This document shows, one piece after another, positions 1 through 8,132 of a stretch of 64,000 nt of DNA. Location: the NCBI RefSeq assembly GCF_023035875.1, contig NZ_CP075379.1:744001-808000 (forward strand), in the 5' to 3' direction. This DNA comes from Borrelia puertoricensis. Its GTDB lineage: Bacteria; Spirochaetota; Spirochaetia; Borreliales; Borreliaceae. The position numbers were made by a program, and so were the translations under genes. The first letter of the stretch is position 1; every line of letters starts with the position of its first letter. The notes beneath the pieces are model-generated. The model had not been told where the DNA came from. It ran no database searches and worked only from the letters and a program-made list of their open reading frames with translations.

Positions 1-1
1 T

Positions 2-415
2 ATGCAAATTTATAATTATTTTGGTAATAAATTAAGAATAAGAGAACATGATAATAAACTGCCAATTTTTATTGAAAACGATAATAATTTTATTATTTCA
101 ATTCCCTTTAAATTTATGGAAGGTAGTGGTTTGTTATTTTTATTTTCTTATAAAGATTTAGAAATGGTTTATAAGTGGAGTTTTGTTTATTTTTTTAATG
201 AACAAGAAAAAATTATTTGTGAGGTTAATCATTTCGGATCTGATTTTAAATTAAGAATATATGCAGATTTTGATTTCAAAAATATTGTTAGAGAGCTGAG
301 AAGTTTTCTTTTTTGTTATAATATAACTGATATAAAAATATTAGATTCAATTCAAGAATTTGAAGATTTTGATTGTGAAGTAATAGTAGCTAAAAGTATT
401 GATTATAAGATATGA
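2..415 (+). CDS. Hypothetical protein, probably a C-terminal fragment cut by the window edge
   Basis: I do not recognise this gene. The reading frame is open from the first bases of the window, so the ATG at position 2 may be internal and the true start may lie outside. What is visible is 137 residues, rich in aromatic residues, Asn and Asp, with no signal peptide or membrane segment. Its stop codon overlaps the ATG of the following FlhB-like remnant (ATGA at 412-415), so the two were translationally coupled in an operon. In many bacteria an uncharacterised protein precedes the short FlhB-like gene and yraN, and this may be the Borrelia version. No function is claimed. Confidence 0.6.
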   Translation: MQIYNYFGNKLRIREHDNKLPIFIENDNNFIISIPFKFMEGSGLLFLFSYKDLEMVYKWSFVYFFNEQEKIICEVNHFGSDFKLRIYADFDFKNIVRELRSFLFCYNITDIKILDSIQEFEDFDCEVIVAKSIDYKI

Positions 416-672
416 GTGGAGAAAAATTAGCTTTATTGGTTAAATATGATACTAAATTTCCAGCGCCTTTTATTTTGGCTAAGGCCAGGGGAGAGAAGGT
501 TTTACGTATAAAGGAGCTTGCGAAGTGAGAGGGTATTCCTATTGTAGAGGATAAATATTTATCTGAGAGCTTGTTTTTAGTTAATGAGGGTGATTTTATT
601 GATTCTAAATATTTTAAAGTAATTGCATATGTTTTATCTGTTGTTTATAAATTGAAGAGTGAGAAATTATGA
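412..672 (+). pseudogene. FlhB C-terminal-domain homologue (YlqH-like) interrupted by an in-frame TGA
   Basis: Reading from ATG 412 gives a protein that resembles the cytoplasmic domain of FlhB/YscU. It has the LLVKYD strand, then APFILAKARGEKVLRIKELA, then EGIPIVED, and ends in the IAYVLSVVYKLK helix. Short stand-alone copies of this domain (YlqH type) occur in many bacteria and are not the flagellar export gate itself. A TGA at 526-528 splits the frame between KELAK and EGIPI, where family members have an ordinary codon. The frame then continues cleanly to a second TGA at 670-672. Its start overlaps the gene before it and its end overlaps the next ATG. I infer a recently broken gene; a sequencing error at one base is the alternative. 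Confidence 0.7.
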
Positions 673-900
673 ATAGTAGACAAATTGGAAATCGTGGGGG
701 GTACTTAGAAATATTTGCTTGAAAATCTTAATAATTTTTATTTTATAGAGGTAAAATCTTGAAATGTTTATCCATTAAAAATTTAGGATATTCAATTAAT
801 GGAAAAAATGACAAGTATGGTAAGTACAGTATTAGGGTATATCACATTTAGTGATTTGAGGTCATTTGTAATGTTTTTTTGACATTGTGTTTAATTTTAA
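669..900 (+). pseudogene. Decayed YraN-like (UPF0102) nuclease-fold gene remnant
   Basis: ATG 669 overlaps the previous stop and begins MNSRQIGNRGGYLEIFA, close to the usual YraN opening (a GxxGE-type turn followed by an LA helix). A TGA at 720-722 and several more stops follow. In another frame at about 740-775 FYFIEVKS then NVYPLK appears, matching the family's EVK active-site strand. A third-frame stretch gives NLGYSINGKNDKYGKYSI. The normal roughly 45-residue spacing between the opening and EVK has shrunk to about 10 codons, so there are frameshifts, stops and an internal deletion. FlhB-like followed by yraN is a common bacterial gene order, which supports the call. Residual similarity is short, so confidence is moderate. 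Confidence 0.5.
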
Positions 901-940
901 GAGATTACTTATTTGTCTTATATAGTTTAGGGAGATAGCA

Positions 941-1480
941 TTGAAGTCTGATCAAAATAAAGCTTATGGTAATTATTTTAGAAAGGTAAAGAAGGTTCCT
1001 TATTGGAAAGTAAGAAAAGTAAAATCTGAGCTTAAGAAACAAAATGCTGTGGATTTGAATGCTAATGATAATAAATCTGTGGATACTAACTCTAATAACC
1101 AAAAGAATTATAAGGGTAATAAACAAAAATGTTTTGGTAAAGATCGAAGATTGCGTATAAGGTTTAAAGAAGTATGTCCTATTTGTGAAAAACCTATCAG
1201 GGATATTCTTTCTTGTATATCTATGAAGTTGAGTGGTGAAGATAAACCTATACATTTTGAATGTGCTATTGATAAATTGAAGTCTGAGAATGAGCTTTTT
1301 AAGAATGAAAGTTTATTGTATAGGGGTGTTGGTAAATTTTTTGTTATTGATAAGTCTGTTAGAGGAAACAGTTTGGCTTTTAAGATAGTCAGGGAAATTG
1401 ATTTTGAAAATTTAGAGAGTTGTCCTAGTTGGCGAAAAAAAATTCTTCAAGATATGAATAAAGGATTTAAATTTTATTAA
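941..1480 (+). CDS. Hypothetical basic protein with a CxxC...HxxC zinc-binding pattern
   Basis: I do not recognise a named family. The chosen TTG start has GGAG six bases upstream. The N-terminal 75 residues are strongly basic and low in complexity (runs of Lys, Asn and Asp), which suggests RNA or DNA binding. Residues 79-108 contain Cys79-x2-Cys82 and His105-x2-Cys108, a plausible zinc knuckle. The C-terminal part (about 120-179) looks like a small mixed alpha/beta domain with GKFFVID and LAFKIVREI strands. It ends two bases before coaD and is presumably co-transcribed with it. Its conserved partners in the order coaD-rpmF-acpP-rnc are translation and lipid genes, which does not fix its role. 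Confidence 0.8.
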   Translation: MKSDQNKAYGNYFRKVKKVPYWKVRKVKSELKKQNAVDLNANDNKSVDTNSNNQKNYKGNKQKCFGKDRRLRIRFKEVCPICEKPIRDILSCISMKLSGEDKPIHFECAIDKLKSENELFKNESLLYRGVGKFFVIDKSVRGNSLAFKIVREIDFENLESCPSWRKKILQDMNKGFKFY

Positions 1481-1482
1481 TT

Positions 1483-1980
1483 ATGAGGGTAGCATTATTT
1501 CCTGGGTCATTTGATCCTATTACTTGGGGACATATTGATTTAGTGAAAAGAGCATCATTAATTTTTGATAAGGTTATTGTTCTTGTTGCTAATAATAGTG
1601 CTAAGAGTTATTTGCTTAGTGATATTGAGAGATATGAACTTACTTTTGATGTTATTGCATCTTTAGGATGGTCAAAAATTTTTGTAGATAAGTATGATGG
1701 AATTATTTTGGATTATGCTTTAAAAAATGATATTGGTTTTATTGTTAGGGGTGTTAGGGCTTTTCATGATTTTGAATATGAATTTGAAAGATATGTTGTT
1801 AGTAACAAGCTTAGTCCTTCAATAGACATAGTATTTTTACCAAGTAGTGATAAATATCTGTTTGTAAGGTCAGATCTTGTTAAAGAATTGATAAAGAATA
1901 AGAATTTTGATCTCTCAAGTTTTATTCCGGATTTAGTGCAAAAAAAGTTGAAATCTAAATTTATTGACAAATTATCTTAA
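1483..1980 (+). CDS. coaD: Phosphopantetheine adenylyltransferase
   Basis: CoaD transfers AMP from ATP to 4'-phosphopantetheine, the penultimate step of coenzyme A synthesis in the cytosol. The 165-residue length is typical. The N-terminus has the nucleotidyltransferase motif [12 protein letters not shown] (TxGH, residues 14-17), and residues around 85-100 carry [14 protein letters not shown], the usual substrate-binding loop. The C-terminal ATP loop reads [16 protein letters not shown]; most homologues have ISSTLVRE there, so this is a divergent form. CoA is the main low-molecular thiol of Borrelia, which links this gene to the CoA-disulfide reductase gene at 28501. The stop codon lies inside a long palindrome. 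Confidence 0.93.
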   Translation: MRVALFPGSFDPITWGHIDLVKRASLIFDKVIVLVANNSAKSYLLSDIERYELTFDVIASLGWSKIFVDKYDGIILDYALKNDIGFIVRGVRAFHDFEYEFERYVVSNKLSPSIDIVFLPSSDKYLFVRSDLVKELIKNKNFDLSSFIPDLVQKKLKSKFIDKLS

Positions 1981-2002
1981 TAATATATATATTATTAAGA
2001 TA
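1973..2002 (+). promoter_or_regulatory. 30-bp perfect palindrome overlapping the coaD stop codon
   Basis: Bases 1973-1987 are the exact reverse complement of 1988-2002. All pairs are A-T except one C-G (1976/1999). The coaD TAA at 1978-1980 lies inside the left arm, and the rpmF Shine-Dalgarno lies 16 bases past the right arm. In RNA it would form a hairpin with a minimal loop; there is no following U-run, so it is not a classical terminator. It could be an operator, an mRNA processing site or a stability element. Confidence 0.6.
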
Positions 2003-2031
2003 TGTTTGTTTATGTTTAAGGAGACAAAGAG

Positions 2032-2214
2032 ATGGCTGTTCCAAAATTTAAGCCTTCAAAGTCTAGAAGTAGGACGAGGCGTAGTATAAATATGAGGAAA
2101 AAAATACCTCAATTTCAAGAGTGTTCAAATTGTGGTAATCTTGCATTAAGACACAGAGTATGTGTGAAGTGTGGTTATTATAGAAATAGTCAATATTTAG
2201 AATTAGGATTGTAG
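2032..2214 (+). CDS. rpmF: Ribosomal protein L32
   Basis: Component of the large ribosomal subunit. The 60-residue protein has the family opening [18 protein letters not shown] and a four-cysteine zinc site, CSNCG followed by CVKCG. It is therefore the zinc-binding (C+) form of L32. AAGGAG eight bases upstream supports the ATG. It sits between coaD and acpP; an rpmF-acpP-rnc order is widespread in bacteria. Confidence 0.97.
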   Translation: MAVPKFKPSKSRSRTRRSINMRKKIPQFQECSNCGNLALRHRVCVKCGYYRNSQYLELGL

Positions 2215-2236
2215 TTTGAACGAGGAATGTTTATTT

Positions 2237-2479
2237 ATGGAGCAAAGTGAGATTTTTAAAAAAGTTAGGTCTATCATATCCGAGCAGCTTGATAAAAAAG
2301 AGGATGAAATTACTATGGAATCTAGGTTTGTTGAGGATCTCGGTGCAGACAGTCTTGATATTTATGAACTTTTATATTTACTTGAGGAAGCATTTGATGA
2401 TAAAATTCCAGAAAATGAGGCTAGTGAATTTGAGACTGTAGGAGATGTTGTTGCCTTTATTGAGAAAAAAAAGGATTAG
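2237..2479 (+). CDS. acpP: Acyl carrier protein
   Basis: A small acidic four-helix carrier that takes a phosphopantetheine arm (from CoA) on a serine. The modification site is clear: [19 protein letters not shown], with Ser39 counted from the ATG at 2237. I chose this ATG, giving 80 residues as is usual, because GAGG lies upstream and the residues before it are not conserved. An upstream TTG at 2216 would add seven residues. No fatty-acid synthesis gene is present in the window, and Borrelia is known to scavenge fatty acids, so this ACP probably serves other acyl transfers or a minimal role. Confidence 0.95.
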   Translation: MEQSEIFKKVRSIISEQLDKKEDEITMESRFVEDLGADSLDIYELLYLLEEAFDDKIPENEASEFETVGDVVAFIEKKKD

Positions 2480-2484
2480 ATATC

Positions 2485-3216
2485 ATGAGTTCTGCTGTAA
2501 TGAAGTTGGATACAGATCGAAGAAAAAAATTAGATGCGTTTTTAATGGGTTTGCATATTGATTTTAATGATATTAATTTGCTAAATATGTCTTTAAGTCA
2601 TTCGTCATATGCAAATGAATTTGACCAAAAATATGCTAATAATGAAAGATTAGAGTTTTTAGGAGATTCTGTTCTTAATCTTATTATTACAGATTATTTA
2701 TATAGATTTTATCCTGAAAAGAGTGAAGGTGAACTTAGTAAAGCCAGATCTTATATTGTTAGTGAAGAATCTCTATCTAGTATCGCTCGAGAACTTAACC
2801 TTGGTAGCTATATTTTGCTTGGTAGGGGCGAAGAGAATAATGATGGACGCAATAAGAAGGGTATTCTTGCAGATGCTATTGAGGCTTTTGTTGGTGCACT
2901 TTATCTTGATGGTGGGTTTTTAAAGGCTTTGAATTTTGTTATAGAGCTTTTTGAGGTTCACATAAGGTTGATGTTTAATCGTGGTGATTTTAAAGATTAT
3001 AAAAGTCTTTTGCAAGAATATGTTCAAAAGAAATATAAAATTTCTCCCACTTATAAGTTGGCTAAAGAATTAGGTCCTGATCATAATAAGATTTTTTGTG
3101 TTGAACTTTATGTTAATGATAAATTTATATCTAATGGTAAGGGAAAGTCTAAAAAAGAGGCTGAGATGATAGCAGCTGAGATGGCACTTAAAAATATTGC
3201 AAATATTGCTCTGTAA
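2485..3216 (+). CDS. rnc: Ribonuclease III
   Basis: Endoribonuclease that cleaves double-stranded RNA, needed for rRNA precursor and mRNA processing. The catalytic signature [12 protein letters not shown] is near residues 52-63, and the second acidic motif [16 protein letters not shown] follows near 130-145. A C-terminal double-stranded RNA-binding domain (about 165-243) starts with [13 protein letters not shown] and ends with the [15 protein letters not shown] helix. Length 243 is normal. It follows acpP by five bases, and its last 29 bases overlap the 3' end of the convergent pcnB gene. Confidence 0.97.
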   Translation: MSSAVMKLDTDRRKKLDAFLMGLHIDFNDINLLNMSLSHSSYANEFDQKYANNERLEFLGDSVLNLIITDYLYRFYPEKSEGELSKARSYIVSEESLSSIARELNLGSYILLGRGEENNDGRNKKGILADAIEAFVGALYLDGGFLKALNFVIELFEVHIRLMFNRGDFKDYKSLLQEYVQKKYKISPTYKLAKELGPDHNKIFCVELYVNDKFISNGKGKSKKEAEMIAAEMALKNIANIAL

Positions 3217-4411
3217 TTTTTTTGATTAAAATCTCTTTTTTGTTTAATTTGGGATTGGTTAATACTTCTCTTAATAGGTAGTCAAGAATTTTTCCAATAT
3301 TTTTGTTTTCTGTTAATTTAAGGTTTTTGATATCGTTACCATTTATTTTTAGTTCTTTTAAGGATAAGGGATCTTTTAGTAGTTTTTTGCTTCTTATTTT
3401 ATTTATTATAAATTTAATTTTTTGATCTTTTCCTTTAAGAGCTTTATATATGTCGAGTATTTCCTTATAATTTTCTCTGGTAGCTTTGCTTAAAAAGGTT
3501 CTTATATCATGTAATTTTTTAATTTTTAGAGTGTTGATTTCATTAATGACGGTTTTATATATTAGTATTAATTTAATGTCTTTATTTGAAAATCGAAGTG
3601 ATTTTAAATTTTTTATTAAAGATGATATATCTTTTTTTATTGTAAGAATAACCATTGCTTTTAAATAAAATTTATTTTTGTTTAAAAGAGTAATTTTATT
3701 TTTTAATTTTTTGTTCACTTCTATGTTAAAAAAGTATTTGAAGAAATCTATTTTTTGTAGATAATTGATTCCTTTTATTGGATTTTTTCCTTTTAGAAGT
3801 TTAATAAGTTCATTGTTTATTCTTTCTTTTGATAGGAATAGGATGTTTGCTTTTTTATATTTCATGGAAATTAATGTATTTTTATCGATTGTGAAATCAA
3901 GTGTGGATGCAAATCTTGCAGCTCTGAGTATTCTGAGAGCATCTTCTTCAAATCTTTTGTTTGGGTCCCCTATGCATCTTATTATTTTTTTGTTAAGGTC
4001 TTGTTTTCCGTTATAACAATCTATTATTGCATAGTTAAGTATATTCATTGCGATTGAGTTTATTGTAAAATCTCTTCTTTGAAGATCTTCATTTAAGTTT
4101 TTTGTAAATTTTATGTTTTTAGGGGCTCTTTTGTTTTCATAGTCTATGTCTATTCTGTAAGTTGTGACTTCAAAAATTTTTTTATTAAAAATTATGCTTA
4201 TTGTACCATGTTTTATTCCTGTTTGCAGATTGTTTGGAAATAGTTGCATTATTTCTTCTGGAGTTGCATTTGTTGCAAAGTCAAAATCATAAGGTATTTT
4301 TTTAAGAATTAAATCCCTTAAAGCACCTCCTACTAGGAAGAATTCATAATTATGATTATTGAAGATTTTACTAATTTTTATTATGTCTTTAGTATTAATT
4401 CCTAGATTCAT
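3188..4411 (-). CDS. pcnB: CCA-adding enzyme / poly(A) polymerase family nucleotidyltransferase
   Basis: Class II tRNA nucleotidyltransferase. The head domain has [14 protein letters not shown] followed by the catalytic DFDFAT. The next motif is [16 protein letters not shown], and then [20 protein letters not shown], the nucleotide-selecting region. The family includes CCA-adding enzymes and poly(A) polymerases that cannot be told apart by eye. The four tRNA genes in this window do not encode CCA, so CCA addition is needed. A TATAAT -10 at 4422-4427 (minus strand) ends only ten bases before the ATG, and no Shine-Dalgarno is visible, so the mRNA may be nearly leaderless. Its 3' end overlaps rnc by 29 bases. 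Confidence 0.9.
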   Translation of the reverse strand: MNLGINTKDIIKISKIFNNHNYEFFLVGGALRDLILKKIPYDFDFATNATPEEIMQLFPNNLQTGIKHGTISIIFNKKIFEVTTYRIDIDYENKRAPKNIKFTKNLNEDLQRRDFTINSIAMNILNYAIIDCYNGKQDLNKKIIRCIGDPNKRFEEDALRILRAARFASTLDFTIDKNTLISMKYKKANILFLSKERINNELIKLLKGKNPIKGINYLQKIDFFKYFFNIEVNKKLKNKITLLNKNKFYLKAMVILTIKKDISSLIKNLKSLRFSNKDIKLILIYKTVINEINTLKIKKLHDIRTFLSKATRENYKEILDIYKALKGKDQKIKFIINKIRSKKLLKDPLSLKELKINGNDIKNLKLTENKNIGKILDYLLREVLTNPKLNKKEILIKKITEQYLQYF

Positions 4412-4536
4412 ATAGAAATATATTATAGTTGAAATATTATTTTTTCTAAGGTGAAAATATAATTTTAGTTTATTCTTAAAATATCATAAAATAATATTTA
4501 TTTGATGTACATTTAAATATTTATAAATGGGGTTTT

Positions 4537-6303
4537 ATGAACAAGAGTAATGTTAGTATATATGATTCTATTGATAAGCTTTCAAAGGATTCAAGGGCTA
4601 AATTGATAAGAGAGATTAAAAAGAATCTAAGCCTAAATTCTTCAGTGTTGTCTGAAAACAATTCTAATTATTTATATTCAGATGTTGCTATGCGAATTGA
4701 TGATTTTTTGTCTGAAAAATTCATGGAAGAGTCATTTTGGGTGAAAATATGGGTATATATCTTAAAATTTTTTCAAAAAGATAAGACTAAAGAGGATATT
4801 TATAAAATGTATCTTCTAAAAAGATTAGAAGATCATGTTAATAATATGTATAAAAATACTGTGATAGATTTTAAAAAAGGATATCTACGTATAGGGTTTG
4901 TAGAAATGTTTTTTGAACTTTATTGCTATTTAGTTAAGCTTAAAGGGTATTTTAAGATGTTAGAGAAAGGAAATATTGTTGAACAAGCAATGTTTGAAGT
5001 TATTCACAGTAAAATTCCTAGTTCTCAGTGTAAGGTAGAAGATTTTTTGGAACCTGAGGAGTATGAACAATTCTTGAAAAAAGATAAAACCCAAGATGAA
5101 TTAGAAGAGATTATTAAAATAAAAATTGGTAATTATGTTGCTTCAATTCCTCTACAAATTTATGCAGTTGTAGAGGATATGTTTGAATTTTTTTATGTTC
5201 TAAATAGTATTGCGTTTTTCCCTTATAGATCTTTTTTTTCTTTTTTTAATGTTGAGCCTTTAGACGATATGGGTAATTTTGATGTTTTCGATCTTGATAA
5301 GACAGTTAGTACCAGTTTTGAGAGTGTGAGTAAGTATTTTAAATGTTTCTTTGAGATTTTGCATACATTAAAAGATATTGAAGTAAATGAAGATGTTCTG
5401 AAAATTATTGTTAAAAATTATTTTTTAATAATAAAATCAAATGAGAATAGTATTTTAAGTGAAGAGAGTCTTTTAGGAATTGATTCTATGTTTAAAGATA
5501 TTTTGGATATTATGACAAAAATCATTAGCTTATCAAAAACTTTGCCTTATTTAGATGTTTTTAAAATTTATTATGAAAATCCTGTTTTAAAGCCTAAAAA
5601 TTATGTTCCTTGTTTTGATGTAAAAAGTTTTTATGAAAATATTTTATTTTTAAATGTTACTGAGCAGCTTGTTAAAAACTATGCTAAGTCTTTAACAATA
5701 CTTGTGAATAGAGAACTTAAAAATTTAATTGAAAATTATAGTGTTATTATTAATCTAGATAGCATAATTTTTAAGGGAATGGAGCTTGAATATTCAAATT
5801 TTAAAAAACTTTACTTTCTCAATGAATTCTTTAAATATATTTATGACATAAAAATAATAGAAATATTGAGAACCGTAAATAATGTAGTACTTGTCAATAA
5901 TACCGACTTAAGAAGTTTGTATATTAAGATTGAGAGAAATATAAGTGTGTTGAGGAAAAAAGTTTATGATTTGTATTTTGAGCTTAATTATAAAAATGAA
6001 GAGTATGAGCAATATAACAAAGATTATGATAGTGATGATTCTTATAGAGATAAAATTTTGGAATGGTGCTTGAGGGAGGTTGAGACTGTTAAAGGTTTGG
6101 TTTTTGAGTTTATGGGTTATTTTATTGATCTTAAGGAGAAGTACATTGCTCTTTTAGAGAATAGTAATGCTTTTATACAAAGTACTCTTAATATTTCTCA
6201 TAAATTGTCTACGGAAGATAATGCGAAGGTCAGTTTAGGTTATGTTATTGCTAATGTTTTGTTTATAATTAAACAATCTCTTTTTATACTTGAAAATTTA
6301 TAG
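4537..6303 (+). CDS. Hypothetical 588-residue protein
   Basis: I do not recognise a family. The ATG is preceded by a GGGG sequence. The protein has no signal peptide or clear membrane span and is predicted by eye to be mostly helical, rich in Lys, Glu, Tyr and Phe. Residues 500-530 (LNYKNEEYEQYNKDYDSDDS) are low in complexity. It is followed six bases later by a small membrane-protein gene, so the two probably form an operon whose transcript ends before tRNA-Thr. The long Leu/Ile/Phe-rich helices could form a scaffold, but I have no functional evidence. Confidence 0.8.
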   Translation: MNKSNVSIYDSIDKLSKDSRAKLIREIKKNLSLNSSVLSENNSNYLYSDVAMRIDDFLSEKFMEESFWVKIWVYILKFFQKDKTKEDIYKMYLLKRLEDHVNNMYKNTVIDFKKGYLRIGFVEMFFELYCYLVKLKGYFKMLEKGNIVEQAMFEVIHSKIPSSQCKVEDFLEPEEYEQFLKKDKTQDELEEIIKIKIGNYVASIPLQIYAVVEDMFEFFYVLNSIAFFPYRSFFSFFNVEPLDDMGNFDVFDLDKTVSTSFESVSKYFKCFFEILHTLKDIEVNEDVLKIIVKNYFLIIKSNENSILSEESLLGIDSMFKDILDIMTKIISLSKTLPYLDVFKIYYENPVLKPKNYVPCFDVKSFYENILFLNVTEQLVKNYAKSLTILVNRELKNLIENYSVIINLDSIIFKGMELEYSNFKKLYFLNEFFKYIYDIKIIEILRTVNNVVLVNNTDLRSLYIKIERNISVLRKKVYDLYFELNYKNEEYEQYNKDYDSDDSYRDKILEWCLREVETVKGLVFEFMGYFIDLKEKYIALLENSNAFIQSTLNISHKLSTEDNAKVSLGYVIANVLFIIKQSLFILENL

Positions 6304-6309
6304 GTTGTT

Positions 6310-6630
6310 ATGAAAAGCTCTAATGTAAACGATTTAAGGTTATTGTTAATTTTGATTAGAGTTTTAGTAATAATTTTATTTTTTAATTCTGTACTTAGTT
6401 TGTTTATGTTTTTAGCAGGTGCTTATAATGTTTTTAAGTATTCTTTTCAAAAATTTTCACTTGAATTTGCGATTGTATTAAGTACTATTTCTTTTGGACT
6501 TGAGGCTATGAGATTAATTTTTTATTTGTTTAGAAGAAAGAGGATTAAACATTATATCATTTTGGTTTTTAGTTTTATTATTTGTTTTTGTGCTTTTTTT
6601 TTTAAAATTTTTCTTTTTCTTGAAACATAA
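6310..6630 (+). CDS. Hypothetical small membrane protein
   Basis: A 106-residue protein with three likely transmembrane helices: about residues 11-33, 45-65 and 80-105. A basic loop (FRRKRIKH) lies between the second and third. It is six bases downstream of the 588-residue gene and probably co-translated with it. No recognisable family. The pairing suggests the larger protein may be held at the membrane, which is inference only. Confidence 0.75.
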   Translation: MKSSNVNDLRLLLILIRVLVIILFFNSVLSLFMFLAGAYNVFKYSFQKFSLEFAIVLSTISFGLEAMRLIFYLFRRKRIKHYIILVFSFIICFCAFFFKIFLFLET

Positions 6631-6652
6631 TTTGCTTATTTTAATCTTGCTA

Positions 6653-6681
6653 TTGACTAATATATTTTATTTTTATAAACT
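6653..6681 (+). promoter_or_regulatory. Probable sigma-70 promoter of the tRNA-Thr/tRNA-Tyr pair
   Basis: TTGACT at 6653-6658 is followed by an overlapping -10 candidate: TATAAA at 6674 (15-base spacer) or TAAACT at 6676 (17-base spacer). The predicted start of transcription would fall about 15 bases before the tRNA-Thr 5' end at 6700. Confidence 0.55.
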
Positions 6682-6699
6682 AACCATTAGCTTTATTAT

Positions 6700-6773
6700 G
6701 CCGACTTAGCTCAGCTGGCTAGAGCAGCGGTCTTGTAAACCGCAGGTCGTCGGTTCGAGTCCGACAGTCGGCT
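6700..6773 (+). tRNA. tRNA-Thr (anticodon TGT)
   Basis: A complete cloverleaf of 74 bases. The acceptor GCCGACT pairs with AGTCGGC, the D stem is GCTC/GAGC, and the anticodon stem GCGGT/ACCGC encloses CTTGTAA. The T arm is GTCGG TTCGAGT CCGAC. The discriminator is T, and CCA is not encoded. It is followed four bases later by tRNA-Tyr, so they are probably cut from one transcript. Confidence 0.97.
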
Positions 6774-6777
6774 TTTA

Positions 6778-6859
6778 GGGGCGGTACCGAAGTGGTTAAC
6801 CGGGGCAGACTGTAAATCTGTTGGCATCGCCTACGTGGGTTCGAATCCCACCCTCCCCA
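6778..6859 (+). tRNA. tRNA-Tyr (anticodon GTA)
   Basis: An 82-base class II tRNA with a long variable arm. The anticodon stem CAGA/TCTG encloses CTGTAAA, giving anticodon GTA. The T arm is GTGGG TTCGAAT CCCAC, and the discriminator is A. The acceptor GGGGCGG against CCTCCCC has a C-T mismatch at position 5-68. CCA is not encoded. The 232 bases between this gene and mltG hold only AT-rich sequence with a weak TATAGT -10-like element near 6970. Confidence 0.95.
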
Positions 6860-7091
6860 ATTTGAAATTGAGATTTAGCCAGATATTTTGTGAGGTTTAA
6901 TTTTTTTTGTTTGATTATTTGAGATACAACTTTGATGTTGTGCTTTTTAAATATTTTCGCATTTATTATAGTAAAATTTTAATTAATGTTTGTAAATTAT
7001 GTTTTGTAGGGATAATGTGCTTTGTTGTTTCTTATTTAATTGAGGGCATGAAAGCGTGATTTTCTTTTTTTAAAAGAGATTTTAGTTTTTT

Positions 7092-8126
7092 ATGGCAATA
7101 AAAAAAATTTTCATTTCCCTTTTTGTGTTATTTGTTATTTTTTTTCTTTTAGCATTTTTTTTGTACTTTTTAAATTCTTCTCCTTTTAAATCTGATTTAA
7201 TATATGAGTTTGAAGTTCAAAAGGGATGGGGAGTAAAAAAAATTGCTTGGGAACTTAAGAAAAAAGGGTTGATCAGATCTGACAAATTATTGATAGCTAT
7301 TTCCTATCTTTTTGGTAGTGATAAAAATTTTAAGGAAGGCAAATATTTAATCAGTGGTCATTGTTCAACTTTTGATGTATATAGAGAATTTTTGAAAGGC
7401 AGACCTATACTTTCTATTAATATCACCATCCCTGAGGGGTATACTGGTAGAAGAATAGCTTTAAAGCTTTATGAATCAGGCATTATTAGTGATGCGCAAA
7501 GTTTTGTTGATTTAATAAATGATGTTAAATTTATCAGGGAACTTGGACTTAGTTATGATTCTCTTGAAGGTTTTTTGTTTCCAGATACTTATAAATTTTA
7601 TAAGGGTATGGATATAAAGGAAATAATTCGAATTTTTGTTGGTAATTTTTTTAGCAAACTTGGTTCTATTGGAATAGAGCATAAATCTTATTCTAGTGGA
7701 GAGTTTTATAATAAATTGATAGTTGCTTCTATTGTTGAGCGTGAGTATCGAGTTAAGAGTGAAGCACCAGTAATGGCATCTGTTTTTTATAATAGGATAA
7801 ATTCTAATATGGCATTACAATCTTGTGCTACAATTGAGTATATTATTACTGAAGAGCTAAGAAAAACTCATCCTACAAGAATTTATTTTTCAGATTTAGA
7901 GATTAATTCTGCATATAATACCTATATTAATAAAGGTTATCCTCCAGGTCCAATTTCTAACGCTGGGATTATATCTTTGAAGGCCGCTTTTTTTCCAGCT
8001 AACACAGAGTATTTATTTTTTGTTATAAAAGATCCTAAAGTTGGAACTCATAAATTTTCTTCAGCTTATAATGACCATCTCTTAGCTGTGAATAGTTATA
8101 TTCGTAATTTTATTACTAAGGATTAA
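7092..8126 (+). CDS. mltG: MltG/YceG-family endolytic murein transglycosylase
   Basis: Inner-membrane lytic transglycosylase that cuts nascent glycan strands during elongation. The first 30 residues form a membrane anchor (FISLFVLFVIFFLLAFFLYF). A LysM-like region precedes the catalytic YceG domain, which shows LIVASIVEREYR with the catalytic Glu, MALQSCATIEYI, and NTYINKGYPPGPISNAG near residues 275-295. Length 344 is typical. It is followed six bases later by dnaG and is probably the first gene of an mltG-dnaG-rpoD operon. Confidence 0.93.
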   Translation: MAIKKIFISLFVLFVIFFLLAFFLYFLNSSPFKSDLIYEFEVQKGWGVKKIAWELKKKGLIRSDKLLIAISYLFGSDKNFKEGKYLISGHCSTFDVYREFLKGRPILSINITIPEGYTGRRIALKLYESGIISDAQSFVDLINDVKFIRELGLSYDSLEGFLFPDTYKFYKGMDIKEIIRIFVGNFFSKLGSIGIEHKSYSSGEFYNKLIVASIVEREYRVKSEAPVMASVFYNRINSNMALQSCATIEYIITEELRKTHPTRIYFSDLEINSAYNTYINKGYPPGPISNAGIISLKAAFFPANTEYLFFVIKDPKVGTHKFSSAYNDHLLAVNSYIRNFITKD

Positions 8127-8132
8127 GGAAAT

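Noticed and set aside
412-800. TGA read as tryptophan (recoded stop) in the FlhB-like and YraN-like frames
   Set aside because: Several TGA codons fall where Trp could be imagined, but TGA also ends real genes in this window (for example mreC and mreD), and other stops and frameshifts are present in the same stretch. Decay is simpler.
905-1255. 116-codon minus-strand frame near the zinc-knuckle gene
   Set aside because: Antisense shadow; the plus-strand gene has a ribosome site and neighbours in an operon.
2216-2236. Longer acyl carrier protein from TTG 2216
   Set aside because: The extra seven residues do not look like the family, and the ATG at 2237 gives the normal 80-residue length.
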